Below the pieces are notes generated by a model that searched no databases, was not told the DNA's origin, and was given only the letters and a program-made list of their open reading frames with translations. DNA of 64,000 nucleotides from Halovenus aranensis (GTDB taxonomy: Archaea; Halobacteriota; Halobacteria; Halobacteriales; Haloarculaceae). Each line of letters begins with the position of its first letter. Positions within the stretch are counted from its first letter, which is position 1. Positions 61,544-64,000 of this stretch are shown here, piece after piece. The stretch spans positions 124,001-188,000 of the forward strand of contig NZ_FNFC01000004.1 of assembly GCF_900100385.1 (NCBI RefSeq), given 5' to 3'. The position numbers and the translations under genes were made by a program.

Positions 61544-62626
61544 ATGCACGATTTCGTCGTCGTGGGCGCTGGTCCCGCCGGCTCGCGGTTCGCACGCGGG
61601 GCCGCTCAGGCTGGCTACGACGTTGTCGCCTTCGAGCAGGGGGAGGTCGGCAAGCCACTGGCCTGCTCGGGACACGTCAGCACCGACATCTGGGAGTTCG
61701 TTCCCGAGGCGGCCCACGACCGCCTCTTTCAAAACGAGATTTACGGAGCCAGGTTCCACACGGGCGGTCCAGACAGCCAGCCCTATCAGTTCTACAAAGA
61801 CGAGGTCGTCTCCAACGTCATCGACAGAGTCGAACTGGACCGCCAGCTGGCCAAGGCCGCACGCGAGGCTGGCGCCGCCGTCCACGAGAATCATACCGTC
61901 GTCGACATAGCCGAGTACCGCGATTACGTCGACGTAACGGTTCGGGGCCCCGACGGCACTGAGACACACCGCGCCCGGATGGTCGCGGGCTGTGACGGAC
62001 CAAAATCCCGGGTCCGACACGCCGTTGGGCTGCCGGAACCGGACGAGTTGCTCCACGGCGTGCTCGGGTTCGACGAGGAGCCCGACCACGAGGAGTTCGT
62101 CGACGTTCACCTCACCGTGCCGCGGTTTTTCGCCTGGCGCATTCCACGAGGTGACGCCGGCGTCGAGTACGGGCTGGCAATGCCCCCGAGCAACAACGTG
62201 AGTGCACGCTTCGAGGAGTTTACCGACAACTACGGGGCTGAGACAGACCGGCGCTGTTCGGGACTCATCCCTATCGGACCGGCGAAGACGGTAACGACCG
62301 GACGCGTGTTTCTTATCGGGGACGCCGCAGCCCACAACAAACCCTTTACCGGCGGCGGCATCCTCTATGGGATGACAGCCGCGGACTGCGCGGTCGAGAC
62401 AATCGACCCAACGGAGCCGGAGACCCTCGACGCCTACGAGTCGGCCTGGCGGTCGGAACTGCTCGGGGACATCCAGCTTGGCCATCTCATCCGCAAAGGG
62501 TACTCGGCTCCCGAGACGATCCAGGAGACTGGGATGGGACTGTTCGAGGGGGAAATCGGCGTCCACATGGACCGACCGACGACGCTGTTTTCTGCAGATC
62601 AGTTCCGCGCGATGCTTCCGCGGTGA
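61544..62626 (+). CDS. Geranylgeranyl-reductase-like FAD-dependent oxidoreductase
   Basis: Flavoprotein of 360 residues. It has an N-terminal Rossmann motif VVVGAGPAGSRFARGAA, the GG-reductase-type ACSGHVSTDIW block, the AGCDGPKSRVRHAVGL block and the FAD-phosphate region FLIGDAAAHNKPFTGGGILYG. Family members saturate the isoprenoid chains of archaeal lipids or menaquinone, or act on other polyprenyl compounds. The ATG at 61544 (MHDFVVVGAG) is used. The gene diverges from nuoJ1. Confidence 0.9.
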   Translation: MHDFVVVGAGPAGSRFARGAAQAGYDVVAFEQGEVGKPLACSGHVSTDIWEFVPEAAHDRLFQNEIYGARFHTGGPDSQPYQFYKDEVVSNVIDRVELDRQLAKAAREAGAAVHENHTVVDIAEYRDYVDVTVRGPDGTETHRARMVAGCDGPKSRVRHAVGLPEPDELLHGVLGFDEEPDHEEFVDVHLTVPRFFAWRIPRGDAGVEYGLAMPPSNNVSARFEEFTDNYGAETDRRCSGLIPIGPAKTVTTGRVFLIGDAAAHNKPFTGGGILYGMTAADCAVETIDPTEPETLDAYESAWRSELLGDIQLGHLIRKGYSAPETIQETGMGLFEGEIGVHMDRPTTLFSADQFRAMLPR

Positions 62627-62666
62627 GTGAGTGCTGTTTTTAGGTGGTGGGGTTGTACGAGCCTAC

Positions 62667-63512
62667 ATGACTACACACGACGCCGACCCCGGTTGGTTTG
62701 CGGGGCTCGACCCGGAGGACCTCGATTCCGGAGTCGACGCAATCCGAGACGGGTCAGCTACCGAGCCACGAGAGTGGCCCCAGGAAGCAGTCGAAGACGG
62801 AGCCATCGGCGACAAATCGACGTACTACGACTGGCTTCACGAGGCGACGGTTGCGGCCAGCGAGCGAGCGGTTGCCGAACGCGAGCGTGCCAGCGACCAG
62901 CAACTCATCCACGCTATCCGAGCGCTCGACGACTGCGAGCGAGTCACCAACGAGCTGACCGAGCGGGTCGCTGAGTGGGCGGGAACCCACGACTGCGACG
63001 CGACGGTCGACACCGAGTACGTACAGGAACTCGCCGAGCGAGAGCCCGAAGACGCCCTCGAGTCTCATATCGTGACCTTCGCCTCTCGGGTCGCGGCGCT
63101 CGACGACCAGGCCACCGAGCTACGGGCGTTCATCGAGCGATGGACGCCCGACGTTGCGCCGAATCTGTCGGCGCTGGCCGGTTCAGAACTCGCGGCTCGG
63201 CTCATCGCACTCGCAGGCGGACTGGGAGACCTGGCCAAAAAACCCAGTGGAACGGTCCAGGTACTCGGGGCTGAAGACGCGCTGTTCGCGCACCTGCGTG
63301 GCGGGGCAACCTCGCCGAAACACGGCGTCATCTACCTTCACGAGGCCGTCCGCGGCACCTCGCCGGAACACCGCGGCTCGGCGGCCCGTGCACTCGCCGG
63401 AAAGCTCTCGATAGCCGCCCGAGTCGACCACTACTCGGGTGAACGGAAGCCGGAACTGGACGACGAACTCGCCGAGAGAATCGAGCGAATCCGCGCTCGT
63501 GATGAGTCGTGA
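62667..63512 (+). CDS. nop5: Nop5/Nop56-type box C/D RNP protein
   Basis: Scaffold of archaeal box C/D sRNPs that binds L7Ae-RNA and recruits fibrillarin for 2'-O-methylation. The 281 residues comprise an N-terminal fibrillarin-contact domain, a coiled coil (about 60-170) and the NOP domain with LGAEDALFAHLRGGATSPKHG and the HEAV helix. It starts MTTHDADPGWFAGLD. Its TGA overlaps the flpA GTG (GTGA). Confidence 0.95.
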   Translation: MTTHDADPGWFAGLDPEDLDSGVDAIRDGSATEPREWPQEAVEDGAIGDKSTYYDWLHEATVAASERAVAERERASDQQLIHAIRALDDCERVTNELTERVAEWAGTHDCDATVDTEYVQELAEREPEDALESHIVTFASRVAALDDQATELRAFIERWTPDVAPNLSALAGSELAARLIALAGGLGDLAKKPSGTVQVLGAEDALFAHLRGGATSPKHGVIYLHEAVRGTSPEHRGSAARALAGKLSIAARVDHYSGERKPELDDELAERIERIRARDES

Positions 63513-64000
63513 CGCTGCCCGACGGCGTCGAACGTCGCAGTATTGCCGGGGAGACTGGCCTCGCGACACGCGGTCAGCCGGTGTACGGCGAGCCGACAGA
63601 AGACGGCTGGCGGCGGTGGAACCCGAACCGCTCGAAGCTTGGCGCGATGCTCGAAACCGGAATGCAGACGGGGCTCTCCGGCGGCGAGACGGTACTCTAT
63701 CTCGGGGCCGCCTCGGGGACGACAGTGAGTCACGTGGCCGACTTTGCGGGGCCGACCTACGCCGTGGAGTTCGCGCCCCGGCCGATGCGCGACCTCCTGA
63801 CGGTCGCAACAGACCGGTCGCGCCTGTTCCCGTTGTTGAACGACGCCAGAGAGCCGACAGCGTACGCTCACGTCGTCGAGCCGGTCGACGTTATCGTCCA
63901 AGATGTTGCCACACGCGGCCAAGCACGCGTCGCTCTCGAAAACCGGCGGTTCCTCGACGATGGGCGACTTCTGCTGGCAATCAAGGCCCGAAGCGAAGAC
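63509..64000 (+). CDS. flpA: Fibrillarin-like rRNA/tRNA 2'-O-methyltransferase (C-terminus beyond window)
   Basis: SAM-dependent methyltransferase guided by box C/D RNAs. The visible 164 residues show RRWNPNRSKLGAML near the start, motif I LYLGAASGTTVSHVADF, AVEFAPRPMRDLL, and VDVIVQDVATRGQARVALEN. Starts at GTG 63509 inside the nop5 stop; the frame runs off the right edge. Confidence 0.96.
   Translation, partial: MTLPDGVERRSIAGETGLATRGQPVYGEPTEDGWRRWNPNRSKLGAMLETGMQTGLSGGETVLYLGAASGTTVSHVADFAGPTYAVEFAPRPMRDLLTVATDRSRLFPLLNDAREPTAYAHVVEPVDVIVQDVATRGQARVALENRRFLDDGRLLLAIKARSED

Noticed and set aside
61361-62566. 401-codon minus-strand frame antisense to the flavoprotein gene
   Set aside because: No domain; the plus-strand FAD motifs are complete.

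Overview
The window is chromosomal DNA of a halophilic archaeon (class Halobacteria). The predicted proteins are strongly acidic, the DNA is GC-rich with a bias for GAC, GTC and GAG codons, and many genes start within a few bases of the point about 25 nt downstream of a TATA-like box, as expected for leaderless mRNAs. Marker genes agree: SAMP2, an AglB oligosaccharyltransferase, phosphomevalonate decarboxylase, a HalX response regulator, an HTH_10 (Bat-type) regulator, archaeal CobY and CbiZ, and the Nop5-fibrillarin pair. The genus cannot be fixed from the sequence alone. No rRNA, tRNA, CRISPR array, IS element or prophage was seen, and no gene-free stretch exceeds about 230 bases.

Layout. 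1-8.8 kb: metG (C-terminal end cut by the window edge), a Tat lipoprotein, an RND/MMPL exporter downstream of a Bat-type regulator, a HAD hydrolase, a metallophosphoesterase and mfnA. 8.8-13.6 kb: ppsA, a divergent PhzF-like protein, a two-helix membrane protein and an orphan PHA synthase. 13.6-24.3 kb: a ten-gene minus-strand cobalamin operon (cbiE, cobA, cbiP, a HAD hydrolase, cbiB, cobS, cobY, cobT-like, cobD, cbiZ) diverging from two BtuF-type corrinoid-binding genes. 24.3-34.4 kb: hisH, a haloarchaeal AAA ATPase, a small coiled-coil protein followed by smc and scpA, a lipoprotein, and thrS behind a structured leader. 34.4-43.6 kb: an ABC exporter, a NagD-type HAD, a SHOCT protein, an acyl-CoA dehydrogenase, panB, SAMP2 with a GNAT gene, a phosphohexomutase, a 49-residue zinc-ribbon protein and an M23-like protein. 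43.6-55.3 kb: a transsulfuration pair, a response regulator, DUF5804, aglB, DUF368, a membrane protein, small Cys-rich or conserved proteins (HEWD, DUF2237, UPF0179), phosphomevalonate decarboxylase and a secreted protein. 55.3-64 kb: nuoJ1-J2-K-L-M-N, a geranylgeranyl-reductase-like flavoprotein, and nop5 with flpA (cut by the right edge).

How the genes work together. The cobalamin cluster covers late assembly and salvage: corrinoid capture (BtuF), Co adenosylation (CobA), amidation (CbiP), aminopropanol attachment (CobD, CbiB), GTP activation (CobY), lower-ligand activation and joining (CobT-like, CobS) and remodelling (CbiZ). The only expected step without a recognised enzyme is the alpha-ribazole/cobalamin phosphatase, and a HAD hydrolase sits inside the operon. 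AglB is followed directly by a DUF368 protein, which fits recycling of the dolichyl-phosphate carrier. MfnA and PanB both feed coenzyme A synthesis. The nuo genes encode only the proton-pumping membrane arm half of the complex, under their own promoter.

The signals I rate most worth follow-up are the thrS leader (duplicated ribosome-binding module, 11-codon uORF, two hairpins), the operon-embedded HAD phosphatase, the AglB-DUF368 pairing, the small coiled-coil partner of Smc, and the tail-less orphan PhaC preceded by a leaderless 25-codon ORF.
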